From contig JASNYI010000002.1 of assembly GCA_048500275.1 (NCBI GenBank), forward strand, positions 744,001 to 808,000: DNA of 64,000 nt, written 5' to 3'. The notes beneath the pieces were generated by a model that was given only the letters and a program-made list of their open reading frames with translations, ran no database searches and was not told the DNA's origin. The stretch comes from UBA5066 sp048500275 (GTDB lineage: Bacteria > Acidobacteriota > Thermoanaerobaculia > UBA5066). Below, piece by piece: positions 9,109-18,550 of this stretch. Position 1 is the first letter of the stretch, and each line of letters starts with the position of its first letter. The position numbers were made by a program, and so were the translations under genes.

Positions 9109-9965
9109 CGGTCCGCGCGCGTCGCTTCCGCCCGTTCGAGGGGACGCCCACCTCGACGCTCGCGAGGATCCTCGTCCTCCCGCGAACGGCGTGGAAGGAG
9201 GTCTTCTCGTCGAAGCTCGTCACGGGCGGTTTCACCGCCGCGTTCTTCCCGCCGCTCTTCGCCCTCGTCGTCGTCTGGCTGAAGTACAACGTCGCCGCCC
9301 TCGCGAAGACGCCGCTTGCGGGAGGCATCCCGATCCCAATCGACGCCCAGTTCTTCGGCTTCCTCCTCGTGGCGCAGTCGTACTTCGCGTTCGGCCTGAC
9401 CCTCTTCGTCGGGCCTTCCCTCGTCTCGCCCGACCTCGTCAACGGCGCCCTCCCGCTCTACCTCTCCCGGCCCCTCGCCCGCTGGCAGTACGTAACCGGC
9501 AAGCTCCTCGTCCTCGCCGTGCTCCTCTCGGCGATCACCTGGGCGCCGCTCCTTCTCGTCTTCGTCCTCCAGGCCTCGCTCGCCGAGGAGGGCTGGCTCG
9601 TTGCCCACGCCGGGATCGCCGGGTCGATCCTCCTCGGGTCGGCCATCCTCGTCCTCTTCCTGTCGCTCGGCTCGATGGCCGTGTCGGCGTGGGTGAGGAA
9701 CCGGGCCGTCGCGCGCGGCCTCATGATCGGCCTCGGAGTCGTCCCGGCGGCCTTCGGAGAGGCTCTGAACGCGGTGTTCGGCGTGGAGTGGGGAGGGGTC
9801 TTCAACATCGGCCTCGCCTGGGGCCGGGTCCTCGAGGGCCTGTTCGGCATCCCCGTCCGGGCGGGAATCCCCCTCGGCGGCGCCTGGGCGAGCCTCCTCG
9901 TGACGACGGCGCTCGCGCTGCTCCTCCTCCACCGGAAGCTCCGTGCCTACGAGGTGGTCAGGTGA
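9105..9965 (+). CDS. ABC-2 type permease (first pair)
   Basis: 286 residues with six hydrophobic segments. It starts at an ATG overlapping the stop of the ATPase gene (ATGA). The pattern LVNGALPLYLSRPLARWQYV between helices two and three is the conserved cytoplasmic loop of ABC-2 permeases (NosY/YhaP-like). The last codons overlap the GTG of the second ATPase gene. It presumably forms a homodimeric or mixed channel with the neighbouring ATPases. Confidence 0.85.
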   Translation: MTVRARRFRPFEGTPTSTLARILVLPRTAWKEVFSSKLVTGGFTAAFFPPLFALVVVWLKYNVAALAKTPLAGGIPIPIDAQFFGFLLVAQSYFAFGLTLFVGPSLVSPDLVNGALPLYLSRPLARWQYVTGKLLVLAVLLSAITWAPLLLVFVLQASLAEEGWLVAHAGIAGSILLGSAILVLFLSLGSMAVSAWVRNRAVARGLMIGLGVVPAAFGEALNAVFGVEWGGVFNIGLAWGRVLEGLFGIPVRAGIPLGGAWASLLVTTALALLLLHRKLRAYEVVR

Positions 9966-10915
9966 GCGGCCTTCCGGAAAAGGACCTCGTCGTGTTCGAG
10001 GACGTCTCGAAGTTCTACGGGGAGGTCCTCGGCGTCGACCGGGTGACGCTCTCGATCCCGCCCGGCATCACCGGTCTCGTCGGGCCGAACGGCTCCGGCA
10101 AGACGACGCTGATGAACCTCGCGACGGGGCTCATCCTCCCGACCCGGGGGCACGTCCGCGTCCTCGGCATCCCGTCCTCGGACCCGGAACGCCTCTTCGC
10201 GGCCTGCGGCTACTGCACCGCCTTCGAGGCGTTCCCGCCGGGCGTGACGGGCCGCACCTTCCTCGAAGGGCTTCTCTCGCTCCGGGGCGGGGGGAGGACG
10301 GCCACGCGGGAGCTGGCTGCGAAGGCCCTCGAGCGCGTGGGGCTCGTCGACGCGGCGGGCCGGAAGGTGGCCGGCTACAGCAAGGGGATGAAGCAGCGGC
10401 TCCGCCTCGCGGCGGCGATCGCACCCGACCCGCGCGTCCTCCTCCTCGACGAGCCGCTGAACGGGCTCGACCCGATGGCTCGCGCCGAGGTCCTCGAGCT
10501 CTTCCGGACCCTCGCCGCCGAGGGGAAGCACGTCGTCGTCTCGAGCCACATCCTCCACGAGGTGGATCTCCTCGCGGACCGGGTCGTCCTCGTGAAGTCG
10601 GGCTACGTCGTGGCCGAAGGGGAGTCCCACGGCCTGCGCGAGGAGGTCGTGGAGCGGCCGATGCAGGTCCTCGTCCGCTGCGACCGCCCCGGCGCCCTCG
10701 CGGCCCGCCTCTTCTCCGAAGGGCTCGTGACGGAAGTGGAGCTCCACGAGGACGGTCTCGGCCTCCTCGCGAGGACCCGCACTCCCGACCGCTTCTTCCT
10801 CGCCCTGAACGGGGCGGTCCTCACGGACGGCCTCGAGGTCGAGACGGTCACGCCGGCCGACGACGACGTGAAGGCCGTCTACCGCTACCTCATCGAGGGA
10901 GGAGAGGGATCGTGA
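9962..10915 (+). CDS. ABC exporter ATP-binding protein (second pair)
   Basis: 317 residues from a GTG overlapping the permease stop. Walker A is GPNGSGKTT at residues 41-49, the signature is YSKGMKQ, Walker B is LLLDEPLNGLDP, and SSHIL is the H-loop. It is a paralogue of the first ATPase but clearly diverged, with its own C-terminal accessory domain that ends VKAVYRYLIEG. Two complete ATPase/permease pairs in tandem in one operon suggest either two exporters under the same sigma factor or one hetero-oligomeric transporter. Confidence 0.9.
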   Translation: MSGLPEKDLVVFEDVSKFYGEVLGVDRVTLSIPPGITGLVGPNGSGKTTLMNLATGLILPTRGHVRVLGIPSSDPERLFAACGYCTAFEAFPPGVTGRTFLEGLLSLRGGGRTATRELAAKALERVGLVDAAGRKVAGYSKGMKQRLRLAAAIAPDPRVLLLDEPLNGLDPMARAEVLELFRTLAAEGKHVVVSSHILHEVDLLADRVVLVKSGYVVAEGESHGLREEVVERPMQVLVRCDRPGALAARLFSEGLVTEVELHEDGLGLLARTRTPDRFFLALNGAVLTDGLEVETVTPADDDVKAVYRYLIEGGEGS

Positions 10916-11718
10916 GCCGCGACATCCGGCTTCGCCAGCTGAAGGCGGTCTTCTTCCTCGAGCTGAAGCGGCTCCTCAGGGGGCGCGAGGGGCGGGCGGC
11001 GATGTTCTTCGCGGCGGCGCCCGTCCTCCTCTCGGTCCTCTCCCTGACCGTGCGCCACGAGCCCCTCTCGGCGGGGCGGGCGGAGCACGTCTTCGCCGTC
11101 GTCTTCCAGAACCTCGTCCTGCAGGGCACGCTCTTCTTCGCCTGCCTCTTCGTCTTCGGAGGCCTCGTCCGGGGCGAGCAGATCGCGAAGACGCTCCACC
11201 ACATCCTCCTCGCGCCCGTGCGTCGCGAGGTCCTCCTCCTCGGGAAGTACCTCGCCGCGTTCGCGGCCTCCTCGGTCGCCTTCTGCGTCGGGTCGACGAT
11301 CACCTACCTCGTCCTCCTCTCCGACAGCGGCCGGCACGCAGCCGTCGCCCACCTCGCGTCGGGCGGCGCGCCGCGTCTCGCGGCGTACCTGCTCGTGACG
11401 CTCCTCGCCTGCGCGGCCTACGGCGCCGTCTTTCTCGCCTTCGGGCTCTGGGTGAAGAACCCGGTCTTCCCGGCGATCGCGTTCTGGGGCTGGGAGCACC
11501 TGAACTTCCTCCTCCCCGAGGGGCTGAAGCGCCTCGGGCTGATTCACTACCTCCTCTCGCTGACGCCGGTCAAGGTCCCCGAGAGCTTCCTCGCCATCCT
11601 CGGCGACCCGCTGCCCGCCTGGATCGCGGTCCCCGTCCCCCTCCTCCTCACCGCCGCCCTCCTCGCCTTCTCGGCCTGGAAGGTGCGGCGGATGGAGGTG
11701 GACTACGGGATGGAGTAG
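10912..11718 (+). CDS. ABC-2 type permease (second pair)
   Basis: 268 residues, GTG start inside GTGA, six hydrophobic segments. A cytoplasmic loop GEQIAKTLHHILLAPVRREVLLLGK matches ABC-2 permeases, in which residues such as these separate helices two and three. It is the last gene of the operon that starts at 5034, and it converges on glpK 55 bp away. The N-terminus is basic and amphipathic before the first helix. Confidence 0.83.
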   Translation: MSRDIRLRQLKAVFFLELKRLLRGREGRAAMFFAAAPVLLSVLSLTVRHEPLSAGRAEHVFAVVFQNLVLQGTLFFACLFVFGGLVRGEQIAKTLHHILLAPVRREVLLLGKYLAAFAASSVAFCVGSTITYLVLLSDSGRHAAVAHLASGGAPRLAAYLLVTLLACAAYGAVFLAFGLWVKNPVFPAIAFWGWEHLNFLLPEGLKRLGLIHYLLSLTPVKVPESFLAILGDPLPAWIAVPVPLLLTAALLAFSAWKVRRMEVDYGME

Positions 11719-11773
11719 GGGGGCGGAGGGGGCGACGCGCCCGCCGCCGGGAACCCGGCCCCCCGCCGGTCCC

Positions 11774-13279
11774 CTACGCCCCGGGCTCCTCCCACGCGCG
11801 GGAGCGGCCCAGCGCGCGCTCCCAGCCGGCGCGGAGCCGGGCGGCGGTTCCGGCGGGCATCGCGGGTTCGAAGCGGCGGTCCTCCCGCCAATGGTCGCGG
11901 ATCTCCGCCTCGCTCTCCCAGAAGCCGGTCGCCAGCCCGGCGAGGGTGGCCGCGCCGAGGGCGGTCGTCTCGAAGACCTTCGGCCGGACCACCGGGATGC
12001 CGAGGAGGTCCGCCTGGAACTGCATCAGGAGGTCGTTGACGGCGGCGCCTCCGTCCACGCGCAGCTCGCTCGGATCGATGCCGGAATCGGCCTTCATCGC
12101 CTCCAGCACGTCGGCCACCTGGAAGGCGATCCCCTCGAGCGCGGCGCGGGCGAGGTGGCCGGCGGTCGTCCCTCGCGTCAGGCCCACGATCGTCCCGCGC
12201 GCGTACGGGTCCCAGTGCGGGGCGCCCAGACCGGCGAAGGCCGGCACCAGGTAGACGCCGCCGTTGTCCGGGACCGTGGAGGCGAGCGCCTCCACCTCGT
12301 CCGCGGAGCGGATGAGCTTCAGCCCGTCGCGCAGCCACTGGACGACCGCGCCCGTGACGAAGACGCTTCCCTTGAGCGCGTACTCGATCTTCTCGCCGAT
12401 CTTCCACGCCACGGTGGTCAGAAGTCCGTTCCCTGGGGGGACGGCCCTCTCGCCGGTGTTGAGCAGCAGGAAGCATCCCGTGCCGTAGGTGTTCTTGACC
12501 ATGCCGGGCTCGGTGCACCGCTGGCCGAAGAGCGCCGCCTGCTGGTCGCCCGCGATCCCCGCGATCGGGATCGGCCTCGAGAGGAGCGGAGTCGCCGTGG
12601 GTCCGTAGACCTCGCTGCTCGCGCGCACCTCGGGGAGCATGGCGCGCGGGACGCCGAGGACGTCGAGCAGTTCGGCGTCCCAGTCGCCCGCGTGAATGTC
12701 GTACATCAGCGTCCGGCTGGCGTTCGTCGCGTCCGTGACGTGGAGTGCGCCGCCGGTCAGCTGCCAGAGGAGCCAGCTGTCCACGGTGCCGAAGCAGAGA
12801 TCGCCGCGCTCGGCCCGCGCGCGCGCGCCCTCGACGTGGTCGAGGATCCAGCGGACCTTCGTGCCGGAGAAGTAGGAGTCGAGGACGAGCCCGGTCTTGC
12901 GGCGGAAGAGGGGCTCGTGGCCGGCCGCCCGGAGGCGGTCGCAGAAGCCCGCCGTGCGCCGGTCCTGCCAGACGATCGCGTTGTGGACGGGCCGCCCGGT
13001 CCCGCGTTCCCAGACGATCGCCGTCTCGCGCTGGTTGGTGATGCCGATCGCGGCGACGTCGCCCGCCGAGAGCCCGGCGCGAGCGACGGCCTCCGCCGCG
13101 ACGCCGGCCTGCGACGACCAGATCTCGGCGGGGTCGTGCTCGACCTGGCCGGGCCTCGGGAAGATCTGCGTCAGCTCCTTCTGCGCGGAGGAGACGATGC
13201 GGCCGCGCCGGTCGAAGACGATCGCGCGGGAGCTCGTGGTCCCCTGGTCGAGGGCGAGGACGTACTTCGACGAGGTCAT
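11774..13279 (-). CDS. glpK: glycerol kinase
   Basis: 501 residues, the normal length. It phosphorylates glycerol to sn-glycerol 3-phosphate with ATP. The phosphate-binding ALDQGTTSSRAIVFD block lies at residues 8-22. Other family blocks are ITNQRETAIVWERGTG, FSGTKVRWILD, the second ATP-binding segment KNTYGTGCFLLLNTG, and the C-terminal RVDGGAAVNDLLMQFQAD FGGY signature. Arg and Glu in NQRET are substrate-binding in known glycerol kinases. The ATG at 13279 has only a weak ribosome site. There is no glpF or glpD neighbour. Longer in-frame upstream readings lack family similarity. Confidence 0.95.
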   Translation of the reverse strand: MTSSKYVLALDQGTTSSRAIVFDRRGRIVSSAQKELTQIFPRPGQVEHDPAEIWSSQAGVAAEAVARAGLSAGDVAAIGITNQRETAIVWERGTGRPVHNAIVWQDRRTAGFCDRLRAAGHEPLFRRKTGLVLDSYFSGTKVRWILDHVEGARARAERGDLCFGTVDSWLLWQLTGGALHVTDATNASRTLMYDIHAGDWDAELLDVLGVPRAMLPEVRASSEVYGPTATPLLSRPIPIAGIAGDQQAALFGQRCTEPGMVKNTYGTGCFLLLNTGERAVPPGNGLLTTVAWKIGEKIEYALKGSVFVTGAVVQWLRDGLKLIRSADEVEALASTVPDNGGVYLVPAFAGLGAPHWDPYARGTIVGLTRGTTAGHLARAALEGIAFQVADVLEAMKADSGIDPSELRVDGGAAVNDLLMQFQADLLGIPVVRPKVFETTALGAATLAGLATGFWESEAEIRDHWREDRRFEPAMPAGTAARLRAGWERALGRSRAWEEPGA

Positions 13280-13389
13280 ATCGCGGTCGGTTCCCTTCGT
13301 GCCGGGGATGATCTCATCCGGCTCGAGGGTACGGGCTTCGCCCGGCGGGCAGAGGCGTGCGCCTCGCATCGCGTCGGGGCGCGCTCGGG

Positions 13390-14076
13390 ATGACGCCGGG
13401 GTTGAGTGAGCGAGGCGTGAGACTCCTGCTCGTAGGCCTCGGTGCACTGTTGCTCGGAAGAGCTGCGGCCGGCGCGCCTCCGCCGGACCGGCAGGGAGGA
13501 GGAGAGGTGGAGGATCTCGCGGGAACGGCGAAGACGTCGCTCGAGGCGTGGCTCGCGGAGCGGGGAGAACGGGCCGGTTTCCGGGTCTCGCCCCTCGGGA
13601 TCGACATTCCCGGCTGGAGCTTCTTCCGGGTCTCCGTTCCACCGGAGGCGGGGATGGAGGAGCTCGGCGAAGCGACCCGCTTCCACGTCGTGAGGGACGA
13701 CGGCTCCGTCGTGACGGGCCCCGCGGAGACGGAGCTGGCACCGCTCTTCCGGGCCGCCGGCCTCGGTAGCGGCGCGTCGTCGGTCCCGCTCGAGACGCTC
13801 GGCCGGGCGGTGCTCGTCCTTGCGGGGCGAGGCGCGAGCGTCGTGACCGATGTGGACGTCCCGGAGCTGGCGCAACGGTTCGAAGGTCTCGCGTTCGCGG
13901 GGCCTTCTCTCGAATCCTCGCCGGGCGGTGTCCTGTTCGCCTTCCAGGCCCGGGCGGACGCGGGGCCGGACCGGGAGCCGCTTCGGTTTCTCCTCGTGCG
14001 GGCATCGGTGGATGCCTCCGGGGAGGCCCTGCTGGCGATCGAGGAGCGCGAGGTTCGGCCCGCACCCCTGCGGTAG
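13390..14076 (+). CDS. secreted protein of unknown function
   Basis: 228 residues from the ATG at 13390. An in-frame GTG at 13420 is an alternative, and neither start has a strong ribosome site. Residues 10-28 form a signal peptide (RLLLVGLGALLLGRAAAGA). The remainder is a mixed alpha/beta soluble domain with no cysteines or recognisable motif. It lies divergent from glpK and 79 bp before glgP in the same direction. I do not recognise a family. Confidence 0.6.
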   Translation: MTPGLSERGVRLLLVGLGALLLGRAAAGAPPPDRQGGGEVEDLAGTAKTSLEAWLAERGERAGFRVSPLGIDIPGWSFFRVSVPPEAGMEELGEATRFHVVRDDGSVVTGPAETELAPLFRAAGLGSGASSVPLETLGRAVLVLAGRGASVVTDVDVPELAQRFEGLAFAGPSLESSPGGVLFAFQARADAGPDREPLRFLLVRASVDASGEALLAIEEREVRPAPLR

Positions 14077-14155
14077 CATCGCCCCGGCACCATCGAACAG
14101 CAGCCGGGCGGGCGTCCTGCCGCGGGACGCCTGCCGGGCCGACGGAGGGGATTTC

Positions 14156-16654
14156 ATGTCGGATCGCGAGGTCCACGACGGTCGCCCCGAGCCGCAGGAC
14201 GAAGCCCGAGCCCGTATCGAGAGGTGGAAGAGGGAGCTGACCGACAGCCTCGTGACGGCCGTGGGCCGGTTCCCGGCCGTCGCCACCCGGAACGACTTCT
14301 ATCTCGCCCTCGCGCACGCCGTCCGCGACCGGCTCATCCGGAGCTGGATGCGGACGGGCGAGACCTACATGCGCGCGCGGTGCCGGTCCGTGGCGTACCT
14401 CTCCGCCGAGTTCCTCCTCGGCCCGCACCTCGGAAACAACCTCGTCGCGCTCGGCGTCTTCGACGAGGTGAAGCAGGCGCTCTCGGAGATGGGCCTCGAC
14501 CTCGAGGCGCTCCTCGCGCAGGAGGAGGAGCCCGGCCTCGGAAACGGCGGCCTCGGCCGCCTCGCGGCCTGCTACATGGATTCCCTCGCCACGCTCCAGG
14601 TCCCGGCCATCGGCTACGGCATCCGGTACGAGTTCGGGATCTTCGACCAGGAGATCCGCGACGGCTGGCAGGTGGAGAAGACCGACAAGTGGCTCCAGTA
14701 CGGCAACCCCTGGGAGATCGCCCGCCCCGAGATCGCCTTCGACGTGAACCTGGGCGGCCGGACGGAGGCGTTCACGGACGAGGCCGGCCGCTACCGCGTC
14801 CGCTGGATTCCGGGGAGCGTCGTGAGGGGGATCGCCTACGACACGCCGATCGTCGGCTACCGCGTCGGGAACGTGAACCTCCTCCGCCTCTTCAAGGCCG
14901 AGGCGGCCGAGTCGTTCGACTTCGCGGCGTTCAACACGGGCGACTACTACGGCGCGGTCGAGGAGAAAGTCTCGTCCGAGACGATCTCGAAGGTCCTCTA
15001 CCCGAACGACGAGCCGGCGGCGGGGAAGGCGCTCCGCCTATCGCAGCAGCACTTCTTCGTCTCCTGCTCGCTGCAGGACATGGTGCGGATCCACCTGCAG
15101 GCCTCGCCCGACCTGACCGACTTCGCCGCGCGGTGGGCGGTGCAGCTGAACGACACGCACCCGGCCGTCGCCGTCGCCGAGCTGATGCGCCTCCTCGTCG
15201 ACGAGCACGGGATGGGCTGGGACGAGGCGTGGGAGACCACGCGGAGGACCTTCGCCTACACGAACCACACGCTCCTGCCGGAGGCGCTCGAGAAGTGGCC
15301 GGTCGAGCTCTTCGGCCGGACGCTGCCGCGGCACCTCGAGATCGTCTACGAGATCAACCGTCGCTTCCTCGACGAGCTGCGCGCGGCCTTCCCGGGCGAC
15401 GACGGCCTCGCCGGGCGGCTCTCGCTCATCGACGAGTCGGGGCCGCGGTCGGTGCGGATGGCGCACCTGGCGGCCGTCGGGAGCCACACGATCAACGGCG
15501 TCGCGGCGCTCCACTCCGAGCTCCTCCGGCGCGACGTGATGCGCGACTTCGCGAGCGTCTGGCCCGGGAGGTTCCGGAACGTCACGAACGGCGTCACGCC
15601 GCGCCGCTTCGTCGCCCTCGCCAATCCCGGGCTGACGCGCCTCGTCACCGAGGCGATCGGCGAGGGGTGGGTGCGCGACCTGGACGAGCTGCGTCGCCTC
15701 GAGCCGCTCGCCGACGACTCGGCCTTCCGCGAGGCGTGGCGGAACGTGAAGAAGGCGAACCGCGCGGCCCTCGTCACCGAGGCGGGGCGGCGGACGGGCG
15801 TCGCGGCCGACCCGGCCGCGCTCATGGACGTCCAGGTGAAGCGGATCCACGAGTACAAGCGCCAGCACCTGAACGTCCTCCACGTCGTCACCCTCTACCG
15901 GCGGCTGAAGCGGGACCCCGGGCTCGACGTCGCGCCGCGGACCGTCCTCTTCGCCGGCAAGGCGGCCCCGGGTTACGCGACGGCGAAGCGGATGATCAAG
16001 CTCGTCCACTCGGTCGCCGAGGTCGTCAACGGCGACCCCGCGACGAGGGGGCGGCTCAGCGTCGTCTTCTGGCCCGACTACAACGTCAAGAACAGCCTCC
16101 CGATCTTCGCCGGCGCCGACCTCTCGGAGCAGATCTCGACGGCGGGGAAGGAAGCCTCGGGCACCGGGAACATGAAGCTCGCCCTGAACGGCGCGCTGAC
16201 GATCGGCACGCTCGACGGCGCGAACGTCGAGATCCGCGAGGCGGTGGGCGCCGAGAACTTCTTCCTCTTCGGCCTGACGGTCGACGAGGTGGAGCGGATG
16301 CGGAGGGAAGGCTACAGGCCCGCCGAGCGCCGCGACGCGGACCCCGAGCTCGCCGACGCCCTCGACGCGATCGCCTCCGGGGTCTTCTCGCGGGGTGACC
16401 GCGACCTCTTCCGGCCGCTCGTCGACGGTCTCCTTGGCCACGACCCGTTCTTTGTCCTCGCCGACTACCGCGCCTACGTCGACGCGCAGCGCGAGGTGGA
16501 GACGGCCTGGCGCGACGTGGACCGCTGGACGCGTGCCTCGATCCTGAACACGGCCCGGATGGGCTTCTTCTCCTCCGACCGCTCGATCCGCGACTACGCC
16601 CGCGACATCTGGCGCGTCGTCCCGGTCCCGGTGCCCCGAAACGGGGAAGAGTAG
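14156..16654 (+). CDS. glgP: glycogen phosphorylase
   Basis: 832 residues, typical of the GT35 family. It releases glucose 1-phosphate from alpha-1,4-glucans. Family blocks are clear: YLSAEFLLGPHLGNN, NGGLGRLAACYMDS, and YGIRYEFGIF at the N-terminal half; VAVQLNDTHP-like QLNDTHPAVAVAELMR in the centre. The PLP-lysine segment SGTGNMKLALNGALTIGTLDG lies near residue 680. GGAGGGG seven bases before the ATG fixes the start. The gene is followed five bases after its stop by a 66-bp palindrome. A copy of its last ~80 codons plus that palindrome occurs at 24971-25281 upstream of glgC. Confidence 0.96.
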   Translation: MSDREVHDGRPEPQDEARARIERWKRELTDSLVTAVGRFPAVATRNDFYLALAHAVRDRLIRSWMRTGETYMRARCRSVAYLSAEFLLGPHLGNNLVALGVFDEVKQALSEMGLDLEALLAQEEEPGLGNGGLGRLAACYMDSLATLQVPAIGYGIRYEFGIFDQEIRDGWQVEKTDKWLQYGNPWEIARPEIAFDVNLGGRTEAFTDEAGRYRVRWIPGSVVRGIAYDTPIVGYRVGNVNLLRLFKAEAAESFDFAAFNTGDYYGAVEEKVSSETISKVLYPNDEPAAGKALRLSQQHFFVSCSLQDMVRIHLQASPDLTDFAARWAVQLNDTHPAVAVAELMRLLVDEHGMGWDEAWETTRRTFAYTNHTLLPEALEKWPVELFGRTLPRHLEIVYEINRRFLDELRAAFPGDDGLAGRLSLIDESGPRSVRMAHLAAVGSHTINGVAALHSELLRRDVMRDFASVWPGRFRNVTNGVTPRRFVALANPGLTRLVTEAIGEGWVRDLDELRRLEPLADDSAFREAWRNVKKANRAALVTEAGRRTGVAADPAALMDVQVKRIHEYKRQHLNVLHVVTLYRRLKRDPGLDVAPRTVLFAGKAAPGYATAKRMIKLVHSVAEVVNGDPATRGRLSVVFWPDYNVKNSLPIFAGADLSEQISTAGKEASGTGNMKLALNGALTIGTLDGANVEIREAVGAENFFLFGLTVDEVERMRREGYRPAERRDADPELADALDAIASGVFSRGDRDLFRPLVDGLLGHDPFFVLADYRAYVDAQREVETAWRDVDRWTRASILNTARMGFFSSDRSIRDYARDIWRVVPVPVPRNGEE

Positions 16655-16659
16655 GGGCC

Positions 16660-16725
16660 GGGGGTCAGGTCTACCCTCTACACTCTACGGCGCGCCGTAG
16701 AGTGTAGAGGGTAGACCTGACCCCC
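16660..16725. repeat. 66-bp perfect palindrome after glgP
   Basis: Bases 16660-16692 are the exact reverse complement of 16693-16725, with no loop: 33-bp arms beginning GGGGGTCAGGT and ending ACCTGACCCCC. It could fold into a very stable hairpin and act as a glgP terminator. Its form also recalls palindromic REP/MITE-type repeats with GGGTCA termini. A degenerate copy lies at 25216-25281. Confidence 0.9.
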
Positions 16726-16758
16726 CTCTCGGGCCCGGAACCTGCATAGTGGTCGGCC

Positions 16759-18246
16759 GTGACCGAACGACAGATTCGTACCCGTTCCGTGCTCCTCGTC
16801 CTGCCGATCCTCCTCCTGCGTCCCGCCGCCGCCGCGTGGGCCGCGGGAGAACCGTCGTCCGGCTCTCCGGCGGGCCGGCGCTTCTCGGAGCTGATGGAGG
16901 CGATGGACTCGCATGATCCGGACCGGCTTCGCGCCTTCGCGCGCAACGCGTTTGCTCCGGCGATGCTCCGGACGGGTCCGAACGACCCCGGGATCGTCGC
17001 CTTCCTCCTCGACCAGCAGCGGGATCTGGGTGGGTTCGAGGCCCACCGCACGCTTGCGAGCGGTCCGTCGAACGTGGAGATGCTCGTTCGGGCACGCCGC
17101 GGGACGAGACGCTGGCTCCGATACTCCCTGACGGTAGAGGCGGCCCCGCCGCACAAGGTGGCGGGCCTCTTCGCGTTCCCGGCGCCGCCGGACGTCATCC
17201 CGGCGGAGGGGATAGCGCTCGGTGCGGGGGAGGCGGCGCGGGAGCTCGAGTCCGCGGTCGAGCGGCTCGCGGCCGAGGGGCGCTTCTCGGGCGCCGTACT
17301 CCTGGCGAAGGACGGCAAGCCGCTCTTCAGGAAGGCCTGGGGCGAGGCGGAGCGCTCCTTCCACGCGCCGAATCGCCCCGAGACGCTCTTCGGCGTCGCC
17401 TCGCTCGGCAAGATGTTCACGGCGGTCGCGGTCGGCCGCCTCGTGGAGCAGGGGAAGGTCGGTTGGGACGACCCGGTCGGCAAGCACCTGAAGGGCTGGC
17501 TTCCGGACGACGCGGCGGCGAAGGTGACGATCCGCCACCTCCTGACTCACACCTCGGGCCTCGGCGACTTCCTGAAGGCGCTCCGAGAGGAGGACGCATG
17601 GCGCCTCCTCGACGGGGTCGCCGCGCACCGGCCGCTCGTCCGGAGCGCCCCGCCCGCCGGTCCGCCCGGCGTCGAGTTCCGCTACAGCAACGCGGGCTTC
17701 CTCGTCCTCGGGGCGCTCGTCGAGGCGGTCTCCGGGAGGGACTTTTACGCGTTCGTGAAGGAAGAGGTCTTCGCACGGGCCGGGATGACCCGGTCTGGCT
17801 ACTACCGCTTCGACGACGTCGTCGAGAACCGTGCCACGGGCTATCTCGCCCCGGCCGAAATCGGAGGAGCCGGGTGGAGGACGAACGTCTCACTCCAGGG
17901 GCTTCGCGGAACGCCGGCCGGCGGCGCCTGGTCGAGCGTCGACGAACTGCTCTCGTTCGTGAACGCTCTCACCGAGAACCGGCTCCTCGGCAGGGAGACG
18001 GTCGACGAGCTCCTGAAGCCGCAACTGAAGGCGCCGTTCGGAGGGCACTACGGTCTCGGGTTCGAGGTGGGAGGGGCTCCGGGCGGGGGATTCGTGTTCG
18101 GGCACTCGGGCGGGTTCCCGGGCGTCGGTGCGTTCCTGCGCGTCTACGCGCGCTCGGGGTTCACGCTCGTCGTCCTCTCGAACGGGTCCTCCGGCGCAGG
18201 AGAGATCGCCGGCGTCTGGGAGGCGCTCCTGCCGCGGATTCGCTGA
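16759..18246 (+). CDS. secreted serine hydrolase of the beta-lactamase (class C/PBP) family
   Basis: 495 residues from a GTG. Signal peptide at residues 8-29. Residues 40-150 form an N-terminal alpha/beta extension not needed by the hydrolase. The serine hydrolase domain has all three motifs: Ser215-Leu-Gly-Lys218 (SxxK), Tyr309-Ser-Asn311, and His449-Ser-Gly-Gly452. This is the pattern of esterases, D-aminopeptidases and class C enzymes rather than true beta-lactamases, so resistance should not be assumed. It stands alone after the glgP palindrome. Confidence 0.85.
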   Translation: MTERQIRTRSVLLVLPILLLRPAAAAWAAGEPSSGSPAGRRFSELMEAMDSHDPDRLRAFARNAFAPAMLRTGPNDPGIVAFLLDQQRDLGGFEAHRTLASGPSNVEMLVRARRGTRRWLRYSLTVEAAPPHKVAGLFAFPAPPDVIPAEGIALGAGEAARELESAVERLAAEGRFSGAVLLAKDGKPLFRKAWGEAERSFHAPNRPETLFGVASLGKMFTAVAVGRLVEQGKVGWDDPVGKHLKGWLPDDAAAKVTIRHLLTHTSGLGDFLKALREEDAWRLLDGVAAHRPLVRSAPPAGPPGVEFRYSNAGFLVLGALVEAVSGRDFYAFVKEEVFARAGMTRSGYYRFDDVVENRATGYLAPAEIGGAGWRTNVSLQGLRGTPAGGAWSSVDELLSFVNALTENRLLGRETVDELLKPQLKAPFGGHYGLGFEVGGAPGGGFVFGHSGGFPGVGAFLRVYARSGFTLVVLSNGSSGAGEIAGVWEALLPRIR

Positions 18247-18377
18247 GCGGGCATCGAGACGGATCCCGTTAACGGCAGGAATCTCCCGATTCGGGGACTC
18301 GGCAGGGACACGATCTGCGGGAAACCCGCCCCGAGCGGACAGGCCAACCCGCTCCCGGCGAGCGGAATCGGACCGCA

Positions 18378-18449
18378 TTTCGGACGCTCGGCGAGATCGG
18401 CGTCGGCGGCGAACGCCTCCGGGAAGACCTTGATGGCAACCTCGCGGTT
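18378..18449 (-). pseudogene. vestige of a Ser/Thr protein kinase N-lobe
   Basis: On the minus strand, 24 codons read NREVAIKVFPEAFAADADL and then ERPK. This matches the beta-3 strand of bacterial Pkn2-type kinases (REVAIK with the ATP-binding lysine, then VLPE-x-FA-x-D). Neither a glycine loop upstream nor a catalytic loop downstream follows in any frame. It is the only recognisable content of the 304-bp gap 18247-18550. Confidence 0.45.
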
Positions 18450-18550
18450 CGGGCGGGCCGGACTGCACGCCGTCCGACCCCCTCGCGAAATGCGTGCATC
18501 TCGGCCCCGCCCTGTCTTGCCTGCCGCGGCCGTCTGACGGAAAGTGGGCC

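Noticed and set aside
16759..18246. True beta-lactamase or resistance gene
   Set aside because: The motifs fit the broad serine hydrolase/PBP family, and an unusual N-terminal extension and lack of ampR or similar context give no support for resistance.
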